Below, one piece after another: positions 53,536 to 62,735 of a stretch of 64,000 nt of DNA. Positions within the stretch are counted from its first letter, which is position 1. The number at the start of each line of letters is the position of its first letter. The DNA is from Thermoanaerobacter uzonensis DSM 18761 (GTDB lineage Bacteria; Bacillota; Thermoanaerobacteria; Thermoanaerobacterales; Thermoanaerobacteraceae), in contig NZ_FQUR01000007.1 of NCBI RefSeq assembly GCF_900129115.1, positions 124,001 through 188,000 on the forward strand. Direction: 5' to 3'. The translations under genes and the position numbers were made by a program. The notes below the pieces were generated by a model that saw nothing but the letters and a program-made list of their open reading frames with translations, was not told the DNA's origin and did no database searches.

Positions 53536-54714
53536 ATGAGAGAAGTTGTAATTATAAGTGGTGTAAGGACAGCAATAGGCAAATTTGGGGGGACATTGGC
53601 AAGTATTCCTGTTGTGGACTTGGGAGCGATTGTCATAAAAGAAGCTTTGAAAAGAGCAAATATTGCTCCAGAACAAGTGGATGAGGTACTTATGGGAAAT
53701 GTCTTGCAGGCAGGATTAGGACAAAATCCAGCAAGGCAGTCGGCAGTGAAAGCAGGAATTCCAGTTGAAATAACATCTGCAACAATTAATATGGTTTGTG
53801 GATCAGGACTTAGAACTGTAACGATGGCATCACAGGCTATTATGACAGGGGATGCAGAGATTGTTGTTGCAGGCGGAATGGAAAGCATGTCAAGAGCTCC
53901 GTACCTTCTCAATGAAGCTCGATTTGGATATAAAATGAATGATGGTAAAATAGTGGACTCTATGGTGTATGATGGCTTGACAGATGTGTTTAATCAATAC
54001 CACATGGGTATAACAGCTGAAAATGTTGCTGAAAGATATGGAATTACAAGGGAAGAGCAAGACGAATTTGCACTAAGAAGCCAGAAACTTGCAGAAGCTG
54101 CAATTACATCAGGAAGGTTTAGCGATGAAATTGTACCTGTGTTAATCCCGCAGAAAAAAGGTGATCCAATAGAATTCAAAGTTGATGAGCATTATAGACC
54201 TGGTACTACATTAGAAGCTCTTTCAAAATTAAAACCTGCTTTTAAACCGGATGGAACAGTTACAGCAGGGAATGCATCTGGTATAAATGATGGAGCAGCT
54301 GCTTTGGTAGTTATGTCTAAAGAAAAGGCAAAAAAATTAGGAATTACTCCCCTTGCTACTATAAAGTCTTATGCTTATGCAGGAGTAGACCCGAGCGTTA
54401 TGGGATTAGGTCCTATTTACTCTACAAGGAAGGCTCTTGATAAAGCAGGCTTAAAAATTGAAGACATTGACCTTATAGAAGCTAATGAAGCCTTTGCAGC
54501 CCAGGCATTAGCAGTTGCGAAAGAACTTAATTTTGATATGGATAAAGTAAACGTAAACGGTGGTGCAATAGCTTTAGGCCATCCTATTGGTGCAAGTGGA
54601 GCCAGAATTTTAGTGACACTCCTTTACGAGATGAGAAAGAGAGGTTCCCATCTTGGGCTTGCGACACTTTGCATAGGTGGTGGCATGGGCATATCAATGA
54701 TTGTAGAAATGTAA
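53536..54714 (+). CDS. thl: Acetyl-CoA acetyltransferase (thiolase)
   Basis: Joins two acetyl-CoA to acetoacetyl-CoA, or cleaves it. The nucleophile Cys is in [19 protein letters not shown], His in [20 protein letters not shown] and the second Cys in [16 protein letters not shown]. 392 residues. ATG after GGAGGA; an earlier in-frame ATG 15 bases upstream lies inside the ribosome site region. Ends the operon with a terminator. Confidence 0.96.
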   Translation: MREVVIISGVRTAIGKFGGTLASIPVVDLGAIVIKEALKRANIAPEQVDEVLMGNVLQAGLGQNPARQSAVKAGIPVEITSATINMVCGSGLRTVTMASQAIMTGDAEIVVAGGMESMSRAPYLLNEARFGYKMNDGKIVDSMVYDGLTDVFNQYHMGITAENVAERYGITREEQDEFALRSQKLAEAAITSGRFSDEIVPVLIPQKKGDPIEFKVDEHYRPGTTLEALSKLKPAFKPDGTVTAGNASGINDGAAALVVMSKEKAKKLGITPLATIKSYAYAGVDPSVMGLGPIYSTRKALDKAGLKIEDIDLIEANEAFAAQALAVAKELNFDMDKVNVNGGAIALGHPIGASGARILVTLLYEMRKRGSHLGLATLCIGGGMGISMIVEM

Positions 54715-54734
54715 AGTATATAGAGAAAATAATG

Positions 54735-54758
54735 ACCCTCGGTTCATGCCGAGGGTTA
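54735..54758 (+). terminator. Terminator of the crt-thl operon
   Basis: ACCCTCGG / CCGAGGGT stem with a TTCATG loop, followed by TATTGACTTTT. The T run is weak and merges with the next promoter. Confidence 0.75.
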
Positions 54759-54788
54759 TTGACTTTTAATAACGATTACAGATATAAT
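54759..54788 (+). promoter_or_regulatory. Sigma-A promoter of the sigma-54 activator gene
   Basis: TTGACT, 18 bases, TATAAT, 59 bases before the start. Confidence 0.65.
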
Positions 54789-54847
54789 AAATACAAAGGA
54801 TGTCCTAAAATGATACATCTTTTTTTAATATTAGGGGGAGTGAAGAG

Positions 54848-56254
54848 ATGCCGAAAAACATTGATAAATCCTTTTTGTTTAGTGAAGAAATGGAATTTTT
54901 ATTTGAGAGTGTTTTTGACAAACTGCCAATTGCTTTTGATATACTTGATGCAGAAGGTAATATAAGAATGATGAATAAAACGTTTTTAGATTTTTTAGGC
55001 TTGGAAAAAGAAAAAGTTATTAACAGATATGTATTGGACGTTGATCGAAACTCGCGATTTCCTCTTGTTTTAAAAACAGGACAGAACGAGATTGCCTATA
55101 GACATAAGTTTGCCAATGGAAAAGAAGCTATTGTGCATAGAATTGCGATAAAAGATGGCGACGAGGTTATTGGCGGTTTTGGAATGATTTTGTTTGAGGA
55201 TTTAAATGAACTTAGAAAACTCATAGAAAAAAACAGGCTTTTAGAGACTGAACTTAATCACTATAAAAAAACATTAAGAAAAATTCCTGGTGCCAGGTAT
55301 TCATGGGAGAGTATTGTTGGAAAAAGTGATGCAATAATTGAGTGTAAGAAAAAAGCTATAAAGATGGCTAGTATGGGTTCCAATATTCTTATATATGGAG
55401 AAAGTGGGGTAGGGAAAGAACTTTTTGCTCAGGCAATCCACAATTCAAGTAGCAGAAGAGATTATCCATTTGTGACTGTAAATTGTGCTGCTATACCAGA
55501 GCAGTTAATGGAATCAGAGCTATTTGGTTATGAAGAAGGCGCTTTTACAGGAGCTCAAAAAGGTGGCAAAATAGGTAAGTTTGAGCTTGCAAATCATGGT
55601 ACTATCTTTTTAGACGAAATAGGTGATATGCCGTATACAATGCAAGCAAAACTTCTAAGAGTGCTTCAAGAAGGAGAAATAGAAAGAGTAGGTGGCAAAG
55701 AACCTATTAGAGTTGATGTACGTGTGATTTCGGCAACTAACAAAGACCTTCAAAAGCTTATTAAAGAGGGGAAATTTAGGAGCGATTTATTTTACAGAAT
55801 AAATGTATTAATGCTTAATGTTCCACCATTGCGTGAAAGAAGAGGAGATATTCCACTTTTGATAGATCATTTTTTGTACCTTTTGGCTCAGAATTCTGGA
55901 ATATACAAAAAAGTTTCTAAGGAAGTGTATGACATTTTGGAGAAATATGATTGGCCAGGCAACATAAGGGAACTTAGAAATGCAGTTGAGCGAATGGTTG
56001 TCAATTCGGAAGGTGATACAATTAGGAAAACAGACATTCCTCTTTATATTCTAAACAAAGAGATACCCATAAGGAAGAAAGGGTCGGGACTTCAGCAAAT
56101 GCTTGAAGAATTTGAAGAGAAGATAATCCTTGAGACTTTAAAAGAGTGTAATTATAATAAATCACAAGCAGCAGAAATATTAAAAATACCAAGGTCAAGA
56201 CTTTATCGAAAGCTAAAAAAGTTTAATATTCTCGAAGATAATGAAGTAAAATGA
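54848..56254 (+). CDS. Sigma-54-dependent transcriptional activator (PAS-AAA-Fis)
   Basis: 468-residue enhancer-binding protein. A PAS-like sensor (residues 12-120, with LPIAFDILDAEGNIRMMNKT) replaces a receiver domain. The AAA+ domain has Walker A YGESGVGKELFAQAIHNSS, the sigma-54 contact loop GAFTGAQKGGKIG, Walker B HGTIFLDEIGDMPYTM and FRSDLFYRINVLML. The C-terminal Fis-type helix-turn-helix is ECNYNKSQAAEILKIPRSRL. It lies between the crt operon and the maoC genes, both behind -24/-12 promoters, so it is the probable activator of both. The ligand is unknown. Confidence 0.93.
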   Translation: MPKNIDKSFLFSEEMEFLFESVFDKLPIAFDILDAEGNIRMMNKTFLDFLGLEKEKVINRYVLDVDRNSRFPLVLKTGQNEIAYRHKFANGKEAIVHRIAIKDGDEVIGGFGMILFEDLNELRKLIEKNRLLETELNHYKKTLRKIPGARYSWESIVGKSDAIIECKKKAIKMASMGSNILIYGESGVGKELFAQAIHNSSSRRDYPFVTVNCAAIPEQLMESELFGYEEGAFTGAQKGGKIGKFELANHGTIFLDEIGDMPYTMQAKLLRVLQEGEIERVGGKEPIRVDVRVISATNKDLQKLIKEGKFRSDLFYRINVLMLNVPPLRERRGDIPLLIDHFLYLLAQNSGIYKKVSKEVYDILEKYDWPGNIRELRNAVERMVVNSEGDTIRKTDIPLYILNKEIPIRKKGSGLQQMLEEFEEKIILETLKECNYNKSQAAEILKIPRSRLYRKLKKFNILEDNEVK

Positions 56255-56283
56255 TACTATGTAGCGAAAAGCTACAAATTTTG

Positions 56284-56326
56284 AAAACGCAGGAGACATA
56301 TCTCTTGCGTTTTTTTGTATTATTGT
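56284..56326 (+). terminator. Terminator of the activator gene
   Basis: AAAACGCAGGAGA / TCTCTTGCGTTTT stem followed by a T run. A smaller TGTAGC-GAAA-AGCTACA hairpin lies just before it. Between here and the next promoter no gene is seen. Confidence 0.88.
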
Positions 56327-56464
56327 GAGACATTTATCAATAAAAAATTGTATTTTGTAATATCTTTAAAAGCAACAAGAAAATTTTTAATTTAAGAGGT
56401 GGATATTTAAGAAATTCACATTTGACTGCTTATTTTTTAAAAATTTTTAAGCAAAATTAATAGT

Positions 56465-56480
56465 TGGCACTTTTTTTGCT
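56465..56480 (+). promoter_or_regulatory. Sigma-54 promoter of the maoC gene cluster
   Basis: TGGCAC-TTTTT-TTGCT, a perfect match to the -24/-12 consensus, 40 bases before maoC. It follows the gene for its probable activator. Confidence 0.85.
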
Positions 56481-56519
56481 TTTACTATTTAGAGAAAAAC
56501 AACTGAAAGGAGTAACATT

Positions 56520-56939
56520 ATGGGGAAAACGATTAATGAATTAAAAATTGGTGACAAAGACTATTTTGAGAAAACAATTACAGAAACAGATGTATATTTA
56601 TATGCTGGGATTACAGGTGATTTTAATCCTGCCCATATTAATCAGGTAGCATCTGAAAAAACAATGTTTAAGGGAAGGATAGCTCACGGAATGTTGACAG
56701 CGGGGTTAATTTCTGCTATTTTGGGTACTAAGTTACCAGGACCGGGAACTATTTATCTTGGTCAAGAATTGAAGTTTACAAAACCTGTAAGGATTGGCGA
56801 TACAATCAAAGCTGAGGTAGAAGTAGTAGAAATCATCCCTGAAAAAAATCGAGTTAAATTAAAAACAATATGTACAAATCAAAATAACGAAGTTGTACTG
56901 GAGGGCATGGCGACAGTACTTGCACCAACAAAGGAGTAA
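56520..56939 (+). CDS. MaoC-like (R)-specific enoyl-CoA hydratase
   Basis: 139-residue hot-dog-fold hydratase resembling PhaJ. The catalytic Asp/His pair lies in ITGDFNPAHINQVASEKTMF (residues 30-50), followed by GRIAHGMLTAGLISAILGTK. It would hydrate enoyl-CoA to the (R)-3-hydroxy form, opposite in stereochemistry to Crt/Hbd. First gene behind a sigma-54 promoter. Confidence 0.85.
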   Translation: MGKTINELKIGDKDYFEKTITETDVYLYAGITGDFNPAHINQVASEKTMFKGRIAHGMLTAGLISAILGTKLPGPGTIYLGQELKFTKPVRIGDTIKAEVEVVEIIPEKNRVKLKTICTNQNNEVVLEGMATVLAPTKE

Positions 56940-56969
56940 GCAAAAATTATTGGAATGGGAGGCTACCAA

Positions 56970-57809
56970 ATGGCAAAAGTCAGAGTTAATAATATTGAAT
57001 TATACTATGAAATACACGGAAATGGTCAACCTCTTGTACTAATAGAAGGCCTTGCTTGTTCGAAATGGATGTGGTTTAAACAGATAAATGAGTTAAAAAA
57101 GCATTTTAAGGTTATTGTTTTTGACTTGAGGGGTATTGGTGATTCTGATAAACCTGATATGGAATATTCTATTAAGCTGTTTGCTGATGATACAGCGGCT
57201 CTGGTAACAGAACTTGGATTTAAAAAAGTTCATGTACTTGGGGTTTCTATGGGTGGTTATATAGCACAAGAACTTGCTTTGGAATATCCTGCTCTTGTTG
57301 ATAGGTTGATATTATGTTCTACTCATTATGGAGGACCAAATATCGTGCCAATACCATTATCTACTCTTAGCATTATGTTGAATGGAGCAGGTGCAGGTAA
57401 TGCACTGGAAAATTTGCGAATTGCTATGTCTTTAAGTTTTAGCGATGAATATCTTTCTACTCATAAAGATGAATTTGAACAAATTGTGAAATGGAAATTT
57501 GAAAAGCCGCAACCATTTTACGCTTATAAAAGACAATTTTACGCTGGATTAGCATTTGATGAAGAATCAAGAGTTCATTTGATTAAATCTCCTACTTTAA
57601 TAATGGCAGGTAAAGACGATAAAATCGTACCTTATGAAAATGCTCTTTTATTGCATTCAAAAATTGAGGACTCAGAAGTTGAATTTTTTGATAATGCAGG
57701 ACACTTGTTTTTTATAGAAAAAGCAGAGGAAGTGAATCAAAAAATTGTAGAGTTTTTAACAAAACCTATAGGAGGAGATGAAAAATGGAAAGAAAGGATA
57801 TTAACGTAG
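56970..57809 (+). CDS. Alpha/beta hydrolase
   Basis: 279-residue cytoplasmic alpha/beta hydrolase. The nucleophile elbow is GVSMGGYIAQELALEYPALV, the oxyanion region LVLIEGLACSKWMW, the acid Asp in IMAGKDDKIVPYEN and His in AGHLFFIEKAEEV. Could act as a thioesterase, lactonase or ester hydrolase. ATG after GGGAGG is preferred to one 15 bases upstream. Its end overlaps the next gene by 25 bases. Confidence 0.85.
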   Translation: MAKVRVNNIELYYEIHGNGQPLVLIEGLACSKWMWFKQINELKKHFKVIVFDLRGIGDSDKPDMEYSIKLFADDTAALVTELGFKKVHVLGVSMGGYIAQELALEYPALVDRLILCSTHYGGPNIVPIPLSTLSIMLNGAGAGNALENLRIAMSLSFSDEYLSTHKDEFEQIVKWKFEKPQPFYAYKRQFYAGLAFDEESRVHLIKSPTLIMAGKDDKIVPYENALLLHSKIEDSEVEFFDNAGHLFFIEKAEEVNQKIVEFLTKPIGGDEKWKERILT

Positions 57810-58813
57810 GGATTGTTGGAACAGGACTTTACATTCCTGAGACATATATGACGGCTGAAGATATAGCAAAAGAAACAGGTATACCTGAAGAAATTATAAA
57901 AACCAAATTTGGAATTATAAAAAAGCCTATACCAGGACCAGAAGACCATACTTGCTATATGGGGATACAAGCGGCAAAAGACTGTCTTAAAAGAACTGGT
58001 GTTGATCCAAAAGAAATAGACCTCATTATATATATAAGCGAAGAACACAAAGAATATCTACTTTGGACATCTGGTATCAAATTACAATACGAAATAGGAG
58101 CAGAAAATGCGTGGGCTTTTGATATGGCGTTAAGGTGCGGTACAGCAGTTGCAGCTTTGAAGATAGCGAAAGATATGATGGTTGCAGATGATAATATTAA
58201 TACCGTTATGATTGCTGGTGGATACAGAAACGTTGACTTTATTGATTATAAGAATCCGCGCGTATCCTTCATGTATGACCTTGCTGCAGGAGGAGGAGCA
58301 ATTCTCCTTAAGAAAAATTATAATAGGAACATTGTACTTGAGGCATCAATTATAACAGATGGTTCCTTTTCTGAAGATGTTGCTGTTGTCGGTGGAGGGA
58401 CAAAATATCCTGTAAGCCATGAAATGATTGATAAAGGACTATATAAATTAGATGTTTTAAATATGGAACATATGAAAAAAGGCCTTGAAGAAAAATCGAT
58501 GCCTAATTTTTTAGGTGTGATTAAAGAATCTCTAAGGAAAAGCGGATATACACCTTCCGATATTGGCTATCTTGCGATACTTCACATGAAAAGGTCTGCT
58601 CATGAATTTATTTTAAATGAACTAGGCTTATCTCCTGACAAATCGATTTACTTAGAAAACTATGGGCATATGGGTCAGATCGACCAGATACTTTCAACCC
58701 AACTTGCCCTAGAAGGAGGAAAAATAAAAGATGGTGATATAGTCGTGTGGGTAAGTGCAGGGATAGGCTATGTATGGGATGCAATTACAATAAAGTGGGG
58801 ACCTATAGAATAA
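57785..58813 (+). CDS. KAS III-like (FabH-related) condensing enzyme with altered active site
   Basis: 342-residue thiolase-superfamily protein of the 3-oxoacyl-ACP synthase III type. The nucleophile Cys118 is in AFDMALRCGTAVAALKIAKD and His267 in AILHMKRSAHEF. Where FabH has catalytic Asn (GNTS), this protein has His295 (ENYGHMGQIDQI). That suggests chemistry other than normal fatty acid initiation, for example acyl transfer or a CoA-level condensation. No other fatty acid synthesis gene is near. Coupled to the hydrolase gene. Confidence 0.78.
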   Translation: MERKDINVGIVGTGLYIPETYMTAEDIAKETGIPEEIIKTKFGIIKKPIPGPEDHTCYMGIQAAKDCLKRTGVDPKEIDLIIYISEEHKEYLLWTSGIKLQYEIGAENAWAFDMALRCGTAVAALKIAKDMMVADDNINTVMIAGGYRNVDFIDYKNPRVSFMYDLAAGGGAILLKKNYNRNIVLEASIITDGSFSEDVAVVGGGTKYPVSHEMIDKGLYKLDVLNMEHMKKGLEEKSMPNFLGVIKESLRKSGYTPSDIGYLAILHMKRSAHEFILNELGLSPDKSIYLENYGHMGQIDQILSTQLALEGGKIKDGDIVVWVSAGIGYVWDAITIKWGPIE

Positions 58814-58852
58814 AGTATTACAACATAAATTGTAAGACAGGAGGTTTTAAAA

Positions 58853-60148
58853 ATGGACTATAAAGAATTATACAAAAGAAAACTAGTTTCTGTAGAAGAA
58901 GTTTTATCAAAAATCGGAAGTGGAGATGAAATAGTTTCTGCTATGGCTGCTTCAGAACCTCAAGGCATTTTAAGTAAACTTCACACTATAAAAGATAGAG
59001 TAAATGATGTAACGGTTGTTGTATGTCTTCCAATGAAAGACTACGACTTTTTTATGGACCCATCAATGAAAGGGCATTTTCTTACCGAATCATGGTTTTA
59101 TACTGCAGGACTCCGTGAAGCACATAAACACGGGACAGTATCTTTTATACCAAATCATCTTCATTTAGCTTCAACAAAAAGATTACACTATAGAAAACCT
59201 AGGTTTTTCCTAGGAACGGCTACTCCAATGGATAAACATGGATATCTATCATTATCTTTAGGCATTACTTATGAAAAAGATATTCTTGAAAACGCTGATT
59301 ATGTTGTCTTAGAAATAAATGAAAATTTACCAAGGACTTATGGTGATACACAAATTCATATAAGTGAAGTTGACTTTGTTGTTGAGAATCACGCTCCTGT
59401 CCCTGAAATTCCTATTGTAGAGCCAAATGAAAAAGATAAAATAATAGGAAATTATATAGCTGAATTAGTAGAGGATGGTTCAACGATTCAATTAGGAATA
59501 GGTGGAATACCCAATGCTGTGGCAAAAGCACTTTTAAATAAAAAGGACCTTGGCATACACACAGAGATGTTTACAGAAGGAATGGTAGATTTATTCGAAG
59601 CCGGGGTAATCACCAATAAGAAAAAGACCTTATGGAAAGGAAAATCTATAGCTACATTTGCGCTTGGTACTAAGAAACTATATGATTTTATAGATGATAA
59701 TATGGGAGTAGAATTTCAAAGAGGTGCAGTGGTCAATGACCCGTACGTAATAGGTCAAAATTATAAAATGGTATCTATAAATACTGCACTCCAGGTAGAT
59801 TTAACAGGTCAAGTTTGTTCAGAATCTCTGGGTATAAGGCAATTCAGTGGGACAGGGGGACAAGCAGACACGGCAGTAGGGGCACAAATTTCAAAAGGAG
59901 GCAAATCTATAATAGCATTGTACTCATCAGTAAAAAACGATGCTATATCTACAATAGTTCCTACATTAACAGAAGGTGCTGCAGTAACTTTATCAAGAAA
60001 TGATGTAGACTATATTGTTACAGAGTATGGCATTGCGGAAATGAGAGGACGGTCGATAAGAGACAGAGTCAGAAATTTAATAAACATTGCTCATCCTAAA
60101 TTTAGAGATGAGCTCAGGGAAAAGGCTAAAGAGCTTATGATATGGTAA
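58853..60148 (+). CDS. Acetyl-CoA hydrolase/transferase family CoA-transferase
   Basis: 431 residues, resembling 4-hydroxybutyrate or butyrate:acetyl-CoA transferases. The catalytic Glu is expected in HTEMFTEGMVDLFEAGVITN; GIGGIPNAVAKALLNKKDLG, QVDLTGQVCSESLGIRQFSG and SGTGGQADTAVGAQISKGGK are conserved. It could load hydroxy- or short-chain acids with CoA from acetyl-CoA. GGAGG ribosome site, 39 bases after the KAS III-like gene. Confidence 0.87.
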   Translation: MDYKELYKRKLVSVEEVLSKIGSGDEIVSAMAASEPQGILSKLHTIKDRVNDVTVVVCLPMKDYDFFMDPSMKGHFLTESWFYTAGLREAHKHGTVSFIPNHLHLASTKRLHYRKPRFFLGTATPMDKHGYLSLSLGITYEKDILENADYVVLEINENLPRTYGDTQIHISEVDFVVENHAPVPEIPIVEPNEKDKIIGNYIAELVEDGSTIQLGIGGIPNAVAKALLNKKDLGIHTEMFTEGMVDLFEAGVITNKKKTLWKGKSIATFALGTKKLYDFIDDNMGVEFQRGAVVNDPYVIGQNYKMVSINTALQVDLTGQVCSESLGIRQFSGTGGQADTAVGAQISKGGKSIIALYSSVKNDAISTIVPTLTEGAAVTLSRNDVDYIVTEYGIAEMRGRSIRDRVRNLINIAHPKFRDELREKAKELMIW

Positions 60149-60197
60149 TATTTGAATGTTAAAGATAAAATGGCGATGAAGAAAGGAGGAACAATTT

Positions 60198-61409
60198 ATG
60201 AAGAAGATAAGAGTATTTCCTTTATTGGTAATAATGTCGTTGTTATTATTTCAAGGACATTATAAAGCAACATCATATTTTGACCCAACGCCAATAAAAA
60301 CCTTTACAGACTCCAAATACTGGGCTAAAGTGGAACTTTTAAGGGATAGCAATCCTAATATAGGACAAGAAAAATTCATAACAGATAACCAACAAAAAGA
60401 TCCAGAAATTATCAAAGAATTTAACAACAATCCTCAACCAAATTCACAATATTTTTTGCTCCATTATGCACCCGGTTGGGATACAGGCACAAAGCCATAT
60501 CCTGTAATTCTTGTTCATGGTGCAGGACATAATGGAAATTTCTTTGCTGATCCTAAAGGCGATAGTTCAATTACTGGTTTGATGCAATACCTTTCGCAAA
60601 AAGGTTATAAAGTTTTTGCTGTTACATTTGCGCATCCTCATGGGGACAATTACATTCAAAGAGAGATTCTTGCTGATGCGATTCAGAAGGTTAAGGCTGT
60701 AACAGGAGCAAGTAAAGTTGATATTATAGCACATAGTAAAGGCAATATGTCTGCGAGAATGTACGTGTCAAATGTCAAAGAATCATGGGGAGTTGATTTT
60801 GGAAAAGATGTGAGAAGATATATCCAGCTGGGAGCTCCAAATGGTGGAATTGACTTTACTTTTAGGAATCCAAATATGGCATGGGGTATAATGACAACAG
60901 GCGCATATGGTCCCGTTCCTTACACATATATGTTAATTTATGGATTATGGTACAATACCACCTATCACAGTATATATACAGAAGGTGGTGCCTATCCAGG
61001 ACAACTTCAGATGTTAGCAAGATGGGATAGTGTATATCCTCTAAATACAACGCAGCAAGATTGGTATACAACTTATTATGGAGGATGGGGATTTGCTAGT
61101 TATTCTTATGGGATAGATTATGCAATTAAAGAAGGTGGAAATCTTATTAATACATTACAGAATTCCCCTGTAGATCCTTCTGTAGAAATAGCTGTGTTGG
61201 CTGGAGATTATAATTATATAAATGGTGTTCAGTGGGAGACCACAGGGCCCAGTGATGGATTAGTATTTGTAAAAAGTGCTACTGATACATCGGCAATGAC
61301 AAAATCAGGGGCAAAACTTTTAGCGAAAGACATATACCATTTGAATCACCTTGAGCTGACATATGATAAATCAGCTATGGATTGGATAGATGCACAATTG
61401 TCAAAATAG
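60198..61409 (+). CDS. Secreted lipase / polyester hydrolase-like
   Basis: 403 residues with an N-terminal signal peptide (KIRVFPLLVIMSLLLFQGHY) and an extracellular alpha/beta hydrolase domain. YPVILVHGAGHNGNFF is the oxyanion region and VDIIAHSKGNMSARMYVSNV the nucleophile elbow, with Ala for the first Gly as in Bacillus lipases. The region VKAVTGASKVDIIAHS also recalls PhaZ7-type PHB depolymerase. Tyr/Trp/Gly-rich loops in the second half may bind substrate. It matches the general layout of thermostable lipases known from thermoanaerobic bacteria. Confidence 0.82.
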   Translation: MKKIRVFPLLVIMSLLLFQGHYKATSYFDPTPIKTFTDSKYWAKVELLRDSNPNIGQEKFITDNQQKDPEIIKEFNNNPQPNSQYFLLHYAPGWDTGTKPYPVILVHGAGHNGNFFADPKGDSSITGLMQYLSQKGYKVFAVTFAHPHGDNYIQREILADAIQKVKAVTGASKVDIIAHSKGNMSARMYVSNVKESWGVDFGKDVRRYIQLGAPNGGIDFTFRNPNMAWGIMTTGAYGPVPYTYMLIYGLWYNTTYHSIYTEGGAYPGQLQMLARWDSVYPLNTTQQDWYTTYYGGWGFASYSYGIDYAIKEGGNLINTLQNSPVDPSVEIAVLAGDYNYINGVQWETTGPSDGLVFVKSATDTSAMTKSGAKLLAKDIYHLNHLELTYDKSAMDWIDAQLSK

Positions 61410-61429
61410 GAAATTTTAAAAAAGTATTT

Positions 61430-61455
61430 TTGTGGCAATTAATTGCATGCCACAA
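61430..61455 (+). promoter_or_regulatory. Inverted repeat before livK
   Basis: TTGTGGCA and TGCCACAA, 8-bp arms 10 bases apart, 35 bases before the start codon. No T run follows, so an operator or attenuator is likelier than a terminator. Confidence 0.45.
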
Positions 61456-61489
61456 TAATAAAAATAAAAAATTAATAAGGAGGGTTTTT

Positions 61490-62677
61490 ATGATAAAAAA
61501 ATTAGGTTTAGTAATTGTTGGTATCTTTTTGCTAACTGTTTTAGTTTCAGGGTGTACTTCAAATGCCACTTCAGCTAATAAAGAACCGATAAAGATAGGA
61601 TTTATTGCAGGAATGAGCGGCCCTAATGCCGAATTGGGTAATGGTCAGAAAATGGCTATAGAATTAGCGGTTGAACAGTGGAATAAAAAGGGAGGAATTG
61701 ATGGGCGGAAAATAGAGCTTATCGAAAGAGATGATCATTACAATACAACAGATACAGTCAATGCTGCTAATGAACTTATCAATAACTACAAGGTTGTAGC
61801 AATTGTAGGACCTACTGGAAGTGGTAATGCAAAAGCATTATTACCCGTTGTTAAAGCAAAAGGAATACCTCTTATGATTACAAATAGTATGGATAACGAG
61901 TTTACTAATCCTGTTATTCCTAATGTATATAGGTTTGCTATGCCAAATTGGGTACAGGAACAAATGGCAATTGATTATGCATTAAAAAATAATATGACTA
62001 GAATTGCTGTTATAAATGATACTTCCGGTTATGGTAAACCCGGGGGTGATGACATAGTCAAAATGCTAAAAGAAAAAGGTATAACACCTGTGGCTAGAGA
62101 AGAGTATAAACCTGGTGATCTTGATGTAACGGCACAAGTTCTCAGAATCAAAAATGCTAATCCGCAAATTCTTATAATATGGGGTATGGCGGCAGATGCT
62201 GCTAATATAAAGAAGACAATGGTAGCAAATGGATTAAACATACCAATGATAGGTGGAAATCCATTAGTCATGAAGAGTTATAGAGACATAGCAGGTTCAG
62301 CTATTGGAGAGACAATTACTACTTATCTTGATACGTATTTAAGAAAACCTTTTAGACCTGAAGCAATTAAATTTGCAAAGGCATGGAAAGAAAAATATCC
62401 AGATGATAAAGTTTTTTATGGTCCTGGAGATGAACCGTGGTATTATCTTAATATGCCTGCCCAAACTTACGATGCAGTAAACGTATTGTTAACTGCGATA
62501 AAAAATGCAAAATCTACAGATTCAAAAAAGATAATAGAAGAACTTGATAAAATTCGTGACTATAAGGGTGTGACTAATAAAATATCTTTTAGTCCTGATG
62601 ATCATGATGCGCAAGGCCCAGAAAATAATGTATATTGTTATATAACCCAAGATGGGGTTTTTGAATTGAAAAAATAG
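61490..62677 (+). CDS. livK: Branched-chain amino acid-type ABC transporter, substrate-binding lipoprotein
   Basis: 395-residue lipoprotein (signal ending LVSGCTSN) of the Leu/Ile/Val-binding family. IKIGFIAGMSGPNAELGNGQ, GPTGSGNAKALLPVVKAKGI and NDTSGYGKPGGDDIVKMLK are typical. Position after lipase and CoA-transferase genes suggests the substrate may be an organic acid or similar compound rather than an amino acid; this is inference. ATG with AAGGAGGG; longer upstream frames are not coding. Confidence 0.9.
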   Translation: MIKKLGLVIVGIFLLTVLVSGCTSNATSANKEPIKIGFIAGMSGPNAELGNGQKMAIELAVEQWNKKGGIDGRKIELIERDDHYNTTDTVNAANELINNYKVVAIVGPTGSGNAKALLPVVKAKGIPLMITNSMDNEFTNPVIPNVYRFAMPNWVQEQMAIDYALKNNMTRIAVINDTSGYGKPGGDDIVKMLKEKGITPVAREEYKPGDLDVTAQVLRIKNANPQILIIWGMAADAANIKKTMVANGLNIPMIGGNPLVMKSYRDIAGSAIGETITTYLDTYLRKPFRPEAIKFAKAWKEKYPDDKVFYGPGDEPWYYLNMPAQTYDAVNVLLTAIKNAKSTDSKKIIEELDKIRDYKGVTNKISFSPDDHDAQGPENNVYCYITQDGVFELKK

Positions 62678-62687
62678 AAATTAACTA

Positions 62688-62713
62688 AAAGCCCACACTA
62701 TCTGTGTGGGCTA
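62688..62713 (+). terminator. Hairpin between livK and livH
   Basis: AGCCCACAC / GTGTGGGCT stem with a TATCT loop and no T run after it. Likely an mRNA 3' stabiliser or partial attenuator, keeping binding protein in excess of permease. Confidence 0.7.
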
Positions 62714-62735
62714 TGCAAAAATTGGAGGTGTTATT

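Noticed and set aside
61432-61447. Fourth sigma-54 promoter before livK (TGGCAATTAATTGCA)
   Set aside because: Spacing between GG and GC is one base short, and the sequence is better explained as the loop side of the TTGTGGCA/TGCCACAA inverted repeat.
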